Source of the DNA: Heterobilharzia americana | Taxonomy: Eukaryota; Platyhelminthes; Trematoda; Strigeidida; Schistosomatidae | Reading direction: 5' to 3' | Assembly: GCA_944470555.2 (NCBI GenBank) | Contig: OX104130.1 | Span: forward strand, 68,019,160-68,083,159 | DNA: 64,000 bases | In this document: positions 1 to 10,812 of the stretch, in pieces | How positions within the stretch are numbered: position 1 is the first letter of the stretch | Layout: every line of letters starts with the position of its first letter | Notes under the pieces: generated by a model | What the model was told of the DNA's origin: nothing | Database searches by the model: none | The model's input: the letters and a program-made list of their open reading frames with translations, nothing else | Made by a program: the position numbers and the translations under genes

Positions 1-450
1 AGACTTATAAACTTCAAATATCTAACTATGCCATCGGCACATATCACTGTGTCTAAAAATAACCATGAATACAGTTGTAAACTCTAAATCTTACATTACT
101 TATCTTTTCGATATGCAATCAGCCACATTCATAATTACTAAAGACCATTAAAACAGATGGAAGAACTACTTCACCACATCTGTTCATTTTGATAGACTGA
201 GTAAACGAGGTGGTTGCTGAAGACTGTCTTAAACATGCCTACTACATACAAAAAGAGAAATGCAGTCGTCATATATAATTTCAGGTGAGATGATTTTGTG
301 ACAAGAATCAACAGATGAATTCATAGTGTACTGCCCAGGACCTATCTGATTGTGAGACTTATTTCGCTGTATTAAACATGTGAAGTTCCACAATCCAAAT
401 CACACTAAGTTCCAACTGTTATTAACTTTAGCTGTATTTATCTATCCCCA

Positions 451-720
451 TGTACTTGCAGTAACAAGTATGTAGGGAGGACAGAGGGGCGGTTATCTGC
501 CAGGACTGTCGAGTACATACCTAAAAGTCTGAATCTCAGAGGCCCATCATCATTCAGCTGTACAGTAGCTAGTTACTTATGTACTATGGGATATCAAGTA
601 GATTAGATCAAATCCTCCATAGTAGCCAACAGGTAAAATACATCGCGCCTACTTCAAACTGCCGAAGCCATCACCATCCGATGAGTTCAACCGGAACTGT
701 GTCTTCAGAAGCAGACAGTT
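451..720 (+). pseudogene. Penelope-like element, GIY-YIG endonuclease fragment
   Basis: Conceptual translation from about 463 gives a YVGRTEGRLSARTVEYIPK segment. This is the YVGRT half of a GIY-YIG nuclease as found at the C-terminus of Penelope-like retroelements, followed by a degraded stretch resembling the usual carboxy tail. The upstream GIY half and the reverse transcriptase are missing and stop codons interrupt the tail, so this is a relic. In family terms the domain nicks target DNA for target-primed reverse transcription. A similar tail occurs on the other strand at 33135-33560. Confidence 0.6.
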
Positions 721-1370
721 TCCGATTCATTATTGCCATAGTAATTAGTGATGTTTTACCCTCTTATCTTTCCCAAAAATATATCTGATATATTTGTTTA
801 TTGAATTATTCATATTCATAATGACTAGCGTTTCATTTTAACCGTATTTATTATTACTACGATAATTTTATGTCACCCACTAATCCTTCTGATGACATAA
901 TATTTTCGCATGACTATGCAATTCTTTCCACTTCTAGTCTTATCTCACCCATTCGTGACACATTCCTTACCTTAGCCTACATAACCCTTATGCATTTTGA
1001 ATGAGAATTTATTACTTGAACTTCCTTTATATTCGCAAGTTTTATGTTCTGCTGATCCTTAAAACATTACCCGGTATCTTAAAACGCTCCATATAATGTA
1101 GATTAATTTTTGATTTGATGTGTTATTCACACCATGTCATTTGGATAAGACTAGTGAATATCATTATACTAGTAATTACCTGGTAAAATCTTTGCCTGGA
1201 ACAGCGGTTAGATGGTGATAGGAATTTTTCTTTACATGAGCTGTAGTAGAAATATCAGTGTATATATTAGGTGGTTTGAAGGAAGCCTTATACTCAGGTT
1301 TCATGCTTACTGACAAATATCAACAACACTTTCAAAGTAAAGGTTGTATTCACCATTAAGTGATATCTGT
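721..1370. other. AT-rich stretch, nothing recognised
   Basis: No reading frame, terminal repeat or RNA-gene signal that I can support. It may be intronic or intergenic, or decayed Penelope 3' sequence. Confidence 0.5.
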
Positions 1371-1375
1371 TACAA

Positions 1376-1448
1376 AACCACTGAAAACCTGCGAGCGCTG
1401 GGTAGCTGGTTAGTTCTATCATGAGATTCATCAGTAGTGTTTTGAATG
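1376..1448 (-). ncRNA. Decayed hammerhead ribozyme of SINE family beta
   Basis: On the minus strand the box CTGATGA (plus 1428-1434) is followed by a stem-loop remnant, then a degraded GAAA box and the tail GCAGGTTTTCAGTGG. The tail matches the copies at 2435-2605 and around 34030-34080. Stem I can still form from the flanks (CACTA with a CAGCGC-type partner), but box 2 has changed to CTAAC and the cleavage triplet is lost. Predicted inactive. The tRNA-like head is not recognisable here. Confidence 0.5.
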
Positions 1449-2430
1449 AATGAGGTTGACTTCAAAAGTGATACAGAATCAGAGTTCCTGAAGAATTGAC
1501 TGTCCAAAACACTAAAGAGGATATTTTGTTCTGCCAACCTACAAATCAACATATCTATCTAATAAATTGTTGCTGCGTTTGTTAACGAGAAGCTGCTGCT
1601 TTGTGCTACTTTAAAACGTGTCGGAAAATATACTTGCTCCTGTGGAGGTAGTTATACAGAGAGTACAATGCATGGACTGTCCGAACGTATTTTCGATTTT
1701 TATTCTATATGGTTCTCGAGAAAAGAATAAAAATCACTTGACATTTCAAGTTCTTTGGACATTTGTCCGAATCGGGAAATAACTTTATTAGAGTCCTCTC
1801 TCAATGACATCCACAGAGTCAAAGGGGACAGTTCAAAAGGAAGGCGCTTTCGAGTTCATCCTGGATAGAAGAGCTGACAATTCGTCGATTCCTGCGGAAT
1901 CTCAGAGGGCTGGACAAGTATGTTCAATCTCTTATCTCGCCACTGTCTTAACCATTCCGCATTTTCCTCTTTCCATTTTTCGACTTCATGTGTAATAAAA
2001 TTACTTTATTATCGTCACCTTCATTATGATTCTTTTCTCTTTCTTCACTTTCTTCACATCTATCAAGTTGACACCCAATCATCGCACTTCATGTCTGCCA
2101 ACAATTTTTACCTTGTCAAACCCTTTGTCTTTCTAGTCAAATGGATGATACGATAGATTATTACGCAACACCTTTCCACTATTCATTTCACTTTTAACAC
2201 CACTACAATGATGCAAGTACACCCTGTTTTTAGGTGGTGAGGTTGTACAACTTTGGAAAATGGTGTCATTGAAAAAGAGAGTTTCTTTTAGTATAATTGT
2301 AAAACCTGTGTACTGTGGTAGAATGTAATCCTATATTACATGTATTCATCCATTTATTCACTTATTTATTATTATTATCGTCATCATTATTACCATTTAT
2401 TTTTAAAGCTATATTCCTCACAGACTGACG
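1449..2430. other. Unassigned AT-rich sequence
   Basis: Short open frames only, with none resembling a known family. No terminal repeats seen. Confidence 0.5.
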
Positions 2431-2434
2431 TTAA

Positions 2435-2605
2435 TCGAAGGACCATTGAAAACCTGGGAGCACCGGGCAGGTGTTTAGTTCCAGTATTGAATTCATCAGC
2501 AGCGCACCCACAACTTCACCCCAGTCCACCAGGGATAGAACTGACGATCTATAGGTTGCCTAGAGAACGTATTAACCACTCATCCAATGGCTCGGAGTTC
2601 ACTGG
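2435..2605 (-). mobile_element. SINE-like repeat, tRNA-like head plus beta hammerhead
   Basis: Read on the minus strand, the unit starts with a tRNA-like head. An A-box-like GGATGAGTGGTTAATACG is followed about 35 bases later by a B-box-like GTCAGTTCTATCCC. Next comes a hammerhead layout: GTGCGCTG, CTGATGA (plus 2493-2499), a short stem-loop closing in GGAAC, a TAAA box, a degenerate cleavage site, and CGGTGCTCCCAGG, which can pair back with GTGCGCTG. The tail GTTTTCAATGG is shared with other beta copies. Box 1 is intact, but the GAAA box and GUC triplet are mutated, so self-cleavage is probably lost. Transcription would be by RNA polymerase III, by analogy with Sm-alpha. Confidence 0.6.
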
Positions 2606-2939
2606 CGCATACTTTCATACTTTTATCAACTTGTGATTTGGCGCGACTAACATGTAAGGTCTTCAGTTGGCATCCGCAACACTTCCAACTGGTTAGTCCC
2701 ATAGGTCACAACGTCTTACTAGAACTTCTCGACATTCATCTTATAGCATATTACTAATTATTACTATACTGTAATATAGTCTGATCTTTATAGAACTTTA
2801 TTTTCAGGTTTAACAACATGTGCGAAACCAACTGCATACTAGTTAGATGCTCGTAACAGTTTTATAGACTTGTTATCAAAACAGCATTAGAGAAAATTAC
2901 TGAGAAATGAATTCCCGTTTCGTCCTAATGCAGCAGCAT

Positions 2940-3062
2940 TGAATGACGTGGATATGAATCTTACAAGGGACATCAGTTCTTTCTAGGTTACATTTACGCC
3001 TTACTGACAGGTGCCAACAAATATGAAAGCTGAGCCCATGGCTTCCTACCGATTTCCCCTAA
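2940..3062 (+). mobile_element. SINE-like repeat fragment, gamma hammerhead
   Basis: Contains the gamma-family string TTACGCCTTACTGACAGGTG (from 2994), then CCAACAAATATGAAAGC and a CTTCCTACC tail. The order matches copies at 8420-8695 (minus), 20160-20350 and 22185-22340. Box 1 reads CTGACAG (3004-3010), where a hammerhead needs CTGANGA, so the core is broken. The GAAA box is present at 3025-3028. The tRNA-like head is not clear in this copy. Confidence 0.5.
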
Positions 3063-3289
3063 CCAACTCACATCTATCAAATTCACCACAACAGTGAGCC
3101 TCCTAGAGTTGAGGCAACCTTGTTTGATTGATTGGTGGAATTCGGTCAGGTTATTCCGCAGTGAAATAAATCACTGTCAGATGTATACTATTTACTTTTG
3201 TGTGCATTCTTCGAATTATCTCTATGAGAAACAAAAACCTATGATGTCCATTGAAGAATCATGGATTCAGACTCAACAACCAAGTTGTA

Positions 3290-3382
3290 ACGTGCTCATT
3301 ACCTATGACTTCTCTCCACCTCTCATTATATACTACTTATATCCATTCTTATTACTAGTACCCCCTATAGTAGTACTATCAC
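3290..3382 (+). repeat. Third copy of the outer end of the 3957-5000 inverted repeat
   Basis: The stretch ATTACCTATGACTTCTCTCC through CATTCTTATTACTAGTACCC closely matches the outer 90 bases of the right-hand inverted repeat (4925-5000) and the complement of the left one (3957-4035). It shows that these terminal sequences occur as a separate dispersed repeat and are not unique to the cassette downstream. Confidence 0.6.
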
Positions 3383-3461
3383 CCTCATAACCACTAGAGA
3401 TTGATCTTTCAAGTGTTTCAGGAACCAAGAACTGTGACGAAAGTCTACTGATCATTTAAAG

Positions 3462-3612
3462 TCAGTGACCTAGTGGCTGATGCTCCATCGTTAGGAGGGG
3501 CTGGTCCCGGGTTCAGCTATTGGTGGGGAAACTATCAGTCACTGGGAGGTAGGTGCCTCCAACTGACTAGTCCCAGGTAGGACGAAAAGCTCTTTCTGGA
3601 TTCTACTGCTAG
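3462..3612 (+). mobile_element. Sm-alpha-like SINE with decayed hammerhead
   Basis: A tRNA-like head (GTGACCTAGTGGCTGATGC, then a B-box-like CCCGGGTTCAGCTATTGG) leads into AACTGACTAGTCCCAGGTAG, GACGAAAAGC and TTCTACTGCTAGCCAC. This is the schistosome alpha hammerhead SINE order. Box 1 is CTGACTA rather than CTGANGA and the cleavage triplet reads TTC, so this copy should not self-cleave. Confidence 0.65.
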
Positions 3613-3956
3613 CCACTATTCATCAGTAACCTAGGAAAGTAAGTTTACTGATAACCATTTAAAAGTCATTGGTTGAATGAATCAATTACTTCAGTTTCTG
3701 GACAGTAATAAGTTAATAAGCTTCGTGGCATTGAAGTACACAATCATGCAATGGATTTAGGTCAAATCTTCTCAAACCAAGAGTACGTGGTGGGAATGCC
3801 ACAGCCAGATATAAGCAGACTGGAAAACGTCACCATGATTTCCTGTAGAACACAAAATATTCAAAACATATGATATGACCTGTTAAACACCAAGAACTGT
3901 GTATTTTTTAGACACCGAATTTGATTCCAGTTATGGGCAGACTACTCAAATTTGGT

Positions 3957-4222
3957 CTGTGCGGGGTACTAATGATAAGAATGGATATAAAAAGTATATA
4001 ATGAGAGGTAGACAGAAGTCATAGGTAATTAAGAGCGATGGGTAAATATTCTGCACAAAGAAACGTAATAGACAACGTCGGTGTACGAAGAACAAAACGA
4101 GGTGGGAGAGGAAGATAAAACGAAGCACAATGTCCAGATGAATATTTCAATGGAATGGTTACTACATATCATCAGTAGTGTACAAAGTATCATAATGAAC
4201 GTTCTTCTGCATTTCATCCTTT
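3957..4222 (+). repeat. Left inverted repeat of gag-containing cassette
   Basis: The sequence from CTGTGCGGGG to about 4222 reappears inverted at 4738-5000. Conceptual peptides from the two arms agree almost residue for residue over about 60 amino acids (antisense here, sense there). The outer ends match in CTGTG and the inner ends in CTGCRTTTCATCYTT. No TG..CA LTR boundary is seen. Confidence 0.75.
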
Positions 4223-4229
4223 GGTGTCT

Positions 4230-4735
4230 GATGACTCCACCGCATCTACTCTTGCACCCATCAGCTGTCACGTCACCTTCGCCAGATCACTAATATCCAT
4301 AGGCTGGGGTGTGTTCACTAGCTGTAGCTGCTGGACAGTGGAATTCGGAACACTTTCTGTGAACTGTGCAGTCAGCAACTGTGCCTGGGAGTCCTCATCC
4401 AAAGTAGGAAGTGCTCGTCGAAGTTGATTTGTGAACTTCAAGGCGAATACCAACGGATTTTCGTCTATTCCAAGTTTCATGCTGCAGAACTGCTGCATCC
4501 CAGGCTCCCTCTCCGATGGGCTGTCATACTCTGCCTCCAGTCGTTCAACCATTCTCCCCCAAAATGCCTTGCTATCCACACGCTGCATGCCGTAGCAAGC
4601 ATCATAACCTTCGCTCCTGGATCACGGACACCCACCAGCTCTGCGATCGACTTGAAATCCCTTAGGAAGACATTGATGTCTCCATCCTCGAACACTGCAG
4701 GCCACAGAAGCAGAGGCTCCACTTGCAAGAAAACG
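4230..4735 (-). pseudogene. Retroelement Gag-like fragment between inverted repeats
   Basis: Minus-strand translation gives two overlapping frames that together look like a retrotransposon Gag capsid. The N-terminal part (4728 down to about 4560) reads VFEDGDINVFLRDFKSIAEL. The second part (4588-4268) has EYDSPSEREPGMQQF, then DENPLVFALKFTNQLRRALP, then QAQLLTAQFTESVP. The change of frame near 4570-4590 indicates a frameshift. No zinc knuckle or pol follows, because the sequence runs straight into the left inverted repeat. Assignment to Gag rests on pattern only; the parent element is unknown. Confidence 0.55.
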
Positions 4736-4737
4736 GT

Positions 4738-5000
4738 AAAAGATGAAACGCAGAAGAACGTTCATTATGATACTTTGTACACTACTGATGATATGTAGTA
4801 ACCATTCCATTGAAATATTCATCTGGACATTGTGCTTCGTTTTATCTTCCTCTCCCACCTCGTTTTGTTCTTCGTACACCGACGTTGTCTATTACGTTTC
4901 TTTGTGCAGAATATTTACCCATCGCTCTTAATTACCTATGACTTCTGTCTACCTCTCATTATATACTTCTTATATCCATTCTTATCACAAGTACTCACAG
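4738..5000 (+). repeat. Right inverted repeat of gag-containing cassette
   Basis: Inverted partner of 3957-4222, of nearly equal length and with only scattered mismatches. Together with the 515-base interior this makes a foldback-like unit of about 1,044 bp. I could not identify a clean target-site duplication outside the arms. Confidence 0.75.
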
Positions 5001-5535
5001 CACTACGTGACTCTGTAAATATTTCTATAAAAGTAGTACATCTCGGTTGGTTATTATTTTGTAGTCTTATCTTTACTGTTATTGTTAGTAACATGGTAAT
5101 TCTATTTTTTATTTTCGAAATCAATCGTTTAGTCTACTTTATATTTCTGCTCTAGTGGACAATGTTTTTCGTCAACAAAAGGTATGAAGGTGATAATTTT
5201 AGTATAATAATAAGTCACATTCAAGTTAGATTCATTTCCATGAAGAGGGTTTCATTGTTTTCAACCTCTTTAAAAGCGATGTTAAAAACATCATAAGACT
5301 AACTTTGTTTAAATGCGTAACTGTTATACATATTGATCAATTTAACTGATAACATTTAACAATTAGAAGTGTTTCTAGTGTTTCAACTAGACTTTTTAAT
5401 GCACCAGCTTATTATCTGCCTTGCGAGATTTCTCAAACAATGCGATGACTATGATGACGGAATGTGTGCGATTAGATAAACTTGGCGGGGTAGATAAAGT
5501 GTTTATCCTGAATTTTTGTCCCATTCATCGCCAAA
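5001..5535. other. AT-rich sequence, nothing recognised
   Basis: No supported coding, repeat or RNA feature. Confidence 0.5.
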
Positions 5536-5605
5536 ACAGAAAGTTGGTAGAGCATCGCGATAGAAACCCGGTTGTCACTGGTTCGAATTCGGCCATGGTC
5601 TAAAT
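5530..5605 (+). repeat. tRNA-like sequence (degenerate A and B boxes)
   Basis: AAGTTGGTAGAGCATCGC resembles a D-arm/A box and CTGGTTCGAATTCGG a T-arm/B box, about 45 bases apart. The anticodon and acceptor stems do not close, so this is a tRNA-derived SINE head or decayed tRNA, not a functional tRNA gene. Confidence 0.45.
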
Positions 5606-5829
5606 TTTTGTTTCACCTTCAATCATCACCCAGTTTAAAAGAGAAAGTATCAGTAACATTTTGATGTCTCTGCCTCAGAAATATACCGATGAATTTCGCT
5701 CAACTTGAGAATAGTTTTCAGCAAAAGTCTGCGTTCGTGAGTACATACTGACAATCAAGAAGTTTTTATGGCGTATTTATCCCATGTTAGAGAACCTATA
5801 GCTATAATCACTCGTGACCATTCTTTGAA

Positions 5830-6885
5830 AGCAGGAAATCCTATTCAAATTTTGTGGAGAGCTTGTAAAATTAGAATATGATCAAACTGGTACAGTATAA
5901 TTCAGCATTATGAACGGATTTTCTTTTATGAACATGAAAAAGCAACAATTGAGGCAGGATAAATGGTATGGCTATGAGGTCACCCTCTTGACCCGTTCTT
6001 AGCAGATTTTTTTCTGGCAAAACTAGAAAATGGTCCGCTGAACAAAACTACTAGCCGAATAGAATCATATTGTCATTACATGGATGATATCTTTATAATT
6101 CTTAAAAGTGAGATTGATAAGAATGCTGTTCTCAATAAATTCAGTGGTGTTCATCCGAAAATTACCTTCACAACAGAAGAGGAACAAAATAACACAGTAT
6201 TATATTTCTTGATGTTATGCTGGTAAGAAGGTTAGATGGGACTCTGAAACGAAGTGCATATAGAAAGCCAACATCAATAGGTCAATATATGCACCTCTTT
6301 AGTACCGTGCCCGTACCTCCAAAGGAACCTAATGAAATGTCTAGCATACCGCGCCACAGCTGTTTGCTCAAATGATGCTATGGAGGAAGAGTTCGCCACC
6401 ATCCGTGACCTGCTTAGTAGGAATGTCTATCCAGCGAAGTTTGTAACTAAGCATATGAATGTTGCGAAGGTTAAAACAAGAACTTCAACAGTTCCTAGGT
6501 AGTGAATCTTCTTTAAGTTGAAATTGAAGAGTGACATTGTCAGTTAGATCATCACCACGCATAAAAAGAGCCCTGCAAGAAGCATTCCCAGACGCTAAAT
6601 TATGTTCCATCTACAACTGCGCGATTCTAGGTGCAAGAAATAAAGACAAACTGCCTGACTCGACCACCTCCATGTGCATTTATCAGTCCAGCTGCTCCTA
6701 TGGAGCTAGTTAGGTTGGGCGAACAAAGATTCATGTCGATCATTGAAATTCTGAGCACCACCAATCATGGTTGGGTAAGGGACATTAAATGGATACTAGA
6801 AAAACATTCAGAATTATTTATCACTTACCAGTTAATTCACCACATGGATTACGCATTTGTTTACTTCACACAGTAGAAGTGATTG
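5830..6885 (+). pseudogene. Penelope-like retroelement, RT core and GIY-YIG remnant
   Basis: Reading through several frameshifts gives the palm and later domains of a Penelope-type reverse transcriptase. These are a DPFLADFFLAKLENGPLN segment (about 5990-6045), the catalytic CHYMDDIFII motif (near 6075-6100), and a LYFLDVMLVRR-like segment near 6210. They are followed by GTLKRSAYRKPTSIGQY and by a C-terminal part with CIYQSSCSYGAS (about 6675-6710), which precedes the YIG half of the nuclease in relatives. Stops and frame changes throughout make it a pseudogene. The N-terminal fingers domain is not recognisable. Confidence 0.7.
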
Positions 6886-7849
6886 CAACCCACCTTTAAA
6901 AACCTAATCTTTGTGTCCAAAAGAAGTTTGTTCAACGACTTCCATTACCGTGGCCGTCAACATGACGTAACTTCTAGTATTCCTTTGTACGCATCTTCCC
7001 CCTGTTGCTTCTATCACTGTTTATTTGTTTTCTTATTCTTACGTAGTTATTGATTGTTTGCGACTGAGTACCAGTCGAAAATCACTCCTTTTACTCTACC
7101 AGTTACTATGCCACTTACCTAAGAATAATCTGCTTCATATTACCAATTTTAATTACTCTATTGGTTATTTGCATTTTAATTTCTAAGATTTATCATCATG
7201 ACTTACTTAAAATCTATAATTATTATTCATCAACCACTTGACTGGTATTTTTATTGAATTGTAAACCTATTTATTAGTGTCGAGCCAAAGATGAAGACCT
7301 AATTGAGAAAGAATATATTTCTTTGCTCAATCAGTCTTTGTTCTAAATATCTAAATGGGAATATCCGATGTAATAAAATGGATTCATTTTATTTCAGTAG
7401 GATCTTCGTAACTGATTAATTATTAAATGATAACAAAAGATATACAGTTTTATTTAAAATTTAACATACTGTAGCGGTAAATCATTATCAAGAAATTAGT
7501 AGCCTAGGATTCGACACGACTCAGCATGGACGCTGACCCTCATAGTTTTAGCGAACTAGTTAAGCTGGAGGCATATGGTTAAGCATGCACACAATTTGTC
7601 ATGTTAACGTCTTACGTTGTGTTGCTCATACATGATTCTCTAGCTAGTAATTCTTAATGGATCGATATTTTGGCACAATTCATCAAATATACTATGTACC
7701 ACTTCTTGGTATCACACTTGTGAGTAGTCTAAGAGTATGAAAAGCGTCTGTCAAGTTTATATAGAAATATTTCTAGAAGTACTTTAATTCACTAGATGAA
7801 AACAAAATTTCAATCAGTAGTTAAAGCAAACGAGAACACTTATAGTGTG
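6886..7849. other. AT-rich stretch, nothing recognised
   Basis: Possibly the 3' untranslated part of the Penelope relic followed by unique sequence. No feature supported. Confidence 0.45.
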
Positions 7850-8770
7850 CTGGTGAATCATGTTGGTAAATCTGAGGTAGGATTTTCAGCAAGACTAGAA
7901 TTACGTTGGTATTTGTATCTACAAACTTACTCAGAGATAAGGTGGGTTGAGTTCAAGATTCAATAGATCCAATTAAGCAAAATTACCTAATCTACCAAAT
8001 TCCATCCAACGTCTGTGACGTCAAGTATATAGATCAGACTAACCGGTCGGGGTCAGTTAGATTATCGGAACACAGGAATTTAGCTGAATATAGAATGACA
8101 GACTACCAACTAGATCAATAATCTAGAGAATAAAACTCATCTATTGCAATGTATGCAGTAACACACAACCAAACAATACAGTAGGATAAAACTAATGTAC
8201 TTGTGTTCAGTGTAATTATGTGGGGAGAGAGAGACTGATTACTGAATCTCTGTTGATCGAATCAACACCGAACATATGTGTAGTAGAAACGACGCAACAC
8301 TATCACTGAAAAGGAAGATTACGAAGTGATAGGACTATCAGAATCAGATGCCTAAAGTGGCAAGATAACATTGATATTGATATGAGAAGTAAATTATACA
8401 TTGAACAGTTCACGGGAGAGCGACTGATTTAATATGGTCTAGTCCTGGGTGCAGACCGAATGTGGCCACCAAGCTAAGAGGCTCAGCATAACGGTGAACA
8501 TTGTTAGATGTTAGTTGACTGGAGGCGATCGGCAGGAAGTCCTGAACCTAGGTTTAGTGCATTTTGACGCTTGCCAGTAAGGCGTATCTGCAACCTCGAT
8601 GGAACTGATGTCTAGCCCGAGGTTTGAACCTGAGTCACCCAGTATTTGTAGTCTGTGACGTTACCACTCAGCAGCTCAGACCATGACTGATATTTATGCT
8701 TGGAACATCATGAAGTTAACAATACCGCATCACTAAATCATATAAACAAGTCTAATATGAAAATCCAAGT
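7850..8770 (+). pseudogene. Penelope-like element 3' end, split by a SINE
   Basis: From about 7975 the conceptual peptide resembles LSKITYQIPSNVCDVKYIDQT and then RLSEHRNLAEYRMTDYQ. This is the GIY-YIG region seen more intact at 10370-10440. The 3' part (8215-8400, then 8692-8770) matches the 3' ends at 10575-10810 and 31471-31735, ending in AAACAAGTCTAATATG. A gamma SINE on the opposite strand lies between the two halves, with GACTGATTT and GACTGATAT on its two sides, suggesting a target duplication. Confidence 0.65.
8420..8695 (-). mobile_element. SINE-like repeat, tRNA-like head plus gamma hammerhead
   Basis: Minus strand: the head CTGCTGAGTGGTAACGTC (A box) and GGTTCAAACCTC (B box) is followed by GGTTGCAGATACGCCTTA and CTGGCAA (plus 8571-8577). 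A stem-loop, a degraded TAAAC box and CTAGGTTCAGGACTTCCTG come next, and then a long tail ending GGTGGCCACATTCGGTC..GGACTAGACC. The tail is the sequence that forms the hairpin at 21916-22097. Box 1 and the GAAA box each carry substitutions, so the ribozyme is probably dead. It is the longest gamma copy in the window and defines the unit. Confidence 0.6.
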
Positions 8771-8934
8771 CAGGTTACAAAATCTGATAAATTGTCACAA
8801 TTAAATACATAATTCAAAGGAAATTTCTAGAACAGACGGGAGAACCAAGCAAAATAACTATTCTGCTAATAATTCATTCATTAAATACATCATCATATTA
8901 CTTAACTCATTATTCAACTCGTCATCCTAGCTTA

Positions 8935-8999
8935 GTGGCTACGTGCTACTGAAGCCCTTTGTTCCACTAGGAACCCAAGAGACAAATAACAATAATAAT
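8935..8999 (+). mobile_element. SR2-like RTE LINE, extreme 3' end
   Basis: The string GTGCTACTGAAGCCCTTTGT..CCACTAGGAACCCAAG followed by AATAATAATAAT is the terminal 60 bases of the RTE element at 12614-15959. It is a severely 5'-truncated insertion, typical of target-primed reverse transcription. Confidence 0.75.
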
Positions 9000-9266
9000 A
9001 ATCGTTTCCAAGTTTTACCCATATATTAATATCTTATTGGTCAAATTATAAATATGAAGGAACTTTCAAATAACTGGAACAAATGCTATTGCAGTCACAA
9101 ACAAATCTTTTGTTAAAACCTCCAAAATTTGTTCGAAATTAATTCAGTAAATATCAACAATTTCACGTTACAGAAAAAGCAAAAGATATGGTTGGACCGA
9201 GGATAATAATCTTTGTTGATGAACTCATTTTCATAAATGTACACGCTTACAGTAATACTCAAAAGG

Positions 9267-9600
9267 CTAAATGGTTGCAGTAGAGTTTCCGATCATTGTC
9301 AAATTCAGTAATACAATGAAAAATAAGACTGGCTGAAGCTTCAACTTATAAATTTTCAATGCTCTGGCTGCATATAAATGGTTTATTTTCACTTCTGTCA
9401 TGTGATTTCGTTGGACTTCGTTGAGGAACTTGAAAAGCTTGAATACAGGAGCTGAATCTCTTGAATTCATCAAATCCTTAACGACATAGTGAAATATAGT
9501 TTTAATTTCACCTAACAGAATACAGAGTTGGTAATGCTCATGAAAGTATTTGGTAAGTGAGTGTATAGTATGGTCGACGTAATCAACTCTTGAGGAGCAA
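9267..9600 (-). CDS. Unrecognised open frame, possible host exon
   Basis: An open frame runs on the minus strand from about 9595 to the stop at 9267, roughly 110 codons. It includes YVDHTIHSLTKYFHEHYQL and then VFKLFKFLNEVQRNHMTEV. It has no retroelement signature and its composition looks coding (amphipathic, Lys/Leu rich). The last 20 residues are hydrophobic and may be intron read-through. A second open frame on the same strand at 9646-9840 could be an upstream exon. I do not recognise the family. Confidence 0.3.
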
Positions 9601-9645
9601 GTAAACTTTTAAATATGCAGCAATGAAGCTAAATGTGTTGATTTG

Positions 9646-9840
9646 TTATTTACATATAGGTGAACGAGTTACTGATATAAGTGGGTGATCCGAAAACTCA
9701 GTAGATAACGTTCTACTCAGAGATTCAAACAAGAGTTTACGCAGAATGTCAGTGGTGATATTAACTTTCATTTGGGGGTTCAGTGGAAAGATTTCTTCAG
9801 AACTTGGCGGGGTAGTTCCGTAACTTCCAATCCAATTCAC
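9646..9840 (-). CDS. Unrecognised open frame, possible upstream exon
   Basis: The minus-strand frame contains WIGSYGTTPPSSEEIFPLNP and then DILRKLLFESLSRTLSTEF, ending next to ATATGTAAATA, which offers a GTAAAT splice donor. It would pair with the frame at 9267-9600. The assignment is speculative; it lies back to back with the Penelope element starting near 9850 on the other strand. Confidence 0.22.
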   Translation of the reverse strand: MNWIGSYGTTPPSSEEIFPLNPQMKVNITTDILRKLLFESLSRTLSTEFSDHPLISVTRSPICK

Positions 9841-9849
9841 TTACGAGGT

Positions 9850-10812
9850 AGAAAATGAGCAGGGAGAATTGCCTATGTTGGATTGCAGAGTAAAACGAAC
9901 AACAGGCGGTGGCTTGGATACTACTGTCTACAGAAAAGCAACACATCTGAACAGGTATCTAGACTTCGAATCATCCCATCCAATGTCAGTTAAGGCAGGA
10001 TTAGTCAAATGTCTAAATGATAGAGCTAGAAAACTGACTAGTCAGAGCAAGAACCTAAACAAGAAATTGAAACACGTAAAAAAAGCACTAATAGTTAATA
10101 ATTATCCTCCACAGTTTATCAAGAAATTCTTACGGACACACAAAAAACAAAAAATAACAGTCACACGAGTTCGACCAATAACGACAACACGAGAAAAAAG
10201 TTCATAGCCTCTATTGTATTACCCTATAAGGAGAATACCTAAGAAAATTTCCGTAGAATCCTCAACAAAACTGGAATTAGCGTGGCATTTAAACCTACAA
10301 ACTCACTCAGAGATAAACCTTGTCGGTAGGCTTAAGGATCCGATAGAACCAGTTAAGCAAAATAATGTAATCTATCGAATACCATGTAATGACTCTGAGG
10401 TCAAGTACATAGGTCAAACTAGCCAATCGGAGTCATTTAGAATAGCCGAACATACGAATTTATCTAAATGTAGAATAACAGACCTAAATAAGATCAGTAA
10501 TCTAGAAAATAACTCGGCTATTGCAATACACGCACTAACACAACCACACAATGGAGTGGAATAAAACCACTATACTCAAGTTCAATATGATTAGATGGAG
10601 AGAGAGATTGCTGATTACTAAATCTTTGTTCATCAAATCAGCATCCAACACATGTAAAGTGACATAATCATAAAAACCAAATGTCGAAAGTAGTGTGATC
10701 ACACATTGATATGATTATGATCACTGATATTTTATGCTCTAATCGTCATCAAGTAAATAATACTAGATCACTATGTGTTATAAATCAAATAAACAAATCT
10801 AATATGGAATTA
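9850..10812 (+). pseudogene. Penelope-like element, RT thumb and GIY-YIG endonuclease
   Basis: Best preserved Penelope copy here. The first frame (to 10207) carries LPMLDCRVKRTTGGGLDTTV and YRKATHLNRYLDFESSHP, the post-palm segment typical of these enzymes. The next frame (10214-10560) holds the nuclease: VIYRIPCNDSEVKYIGQTSQ supplies the GIY-like IY and YIG motifs, followed by SFRIAEHTNL. One frame change separates them, and the palm with YxDD is absent, so the insertion is 5' truncated. The 3' end (10575-10812) terminates in AAACAAATCTAATATGG, shared with 8770 and 31735. In the family, the nuclease cuts the target and the RT copies the RNA there. Confidence 0.75.

Noticed and set aside
2905..2940. 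Reverse-strand AGGACGAAACGGG as a hammerhead
   Set aside because: No CTGANGA upstream and no NUH triplet in the right place; a chance match to box 2.
3957..5000. Ordinary LTR retrotransposon
   Set aside because: The terminal repeats are inverted, not direct, and lack TG..CA ends.
5530..5605. Functional tRNA gene
   Set aside because: A- and B-box-like strings exist but acceptor and anticodon stems do not pair.
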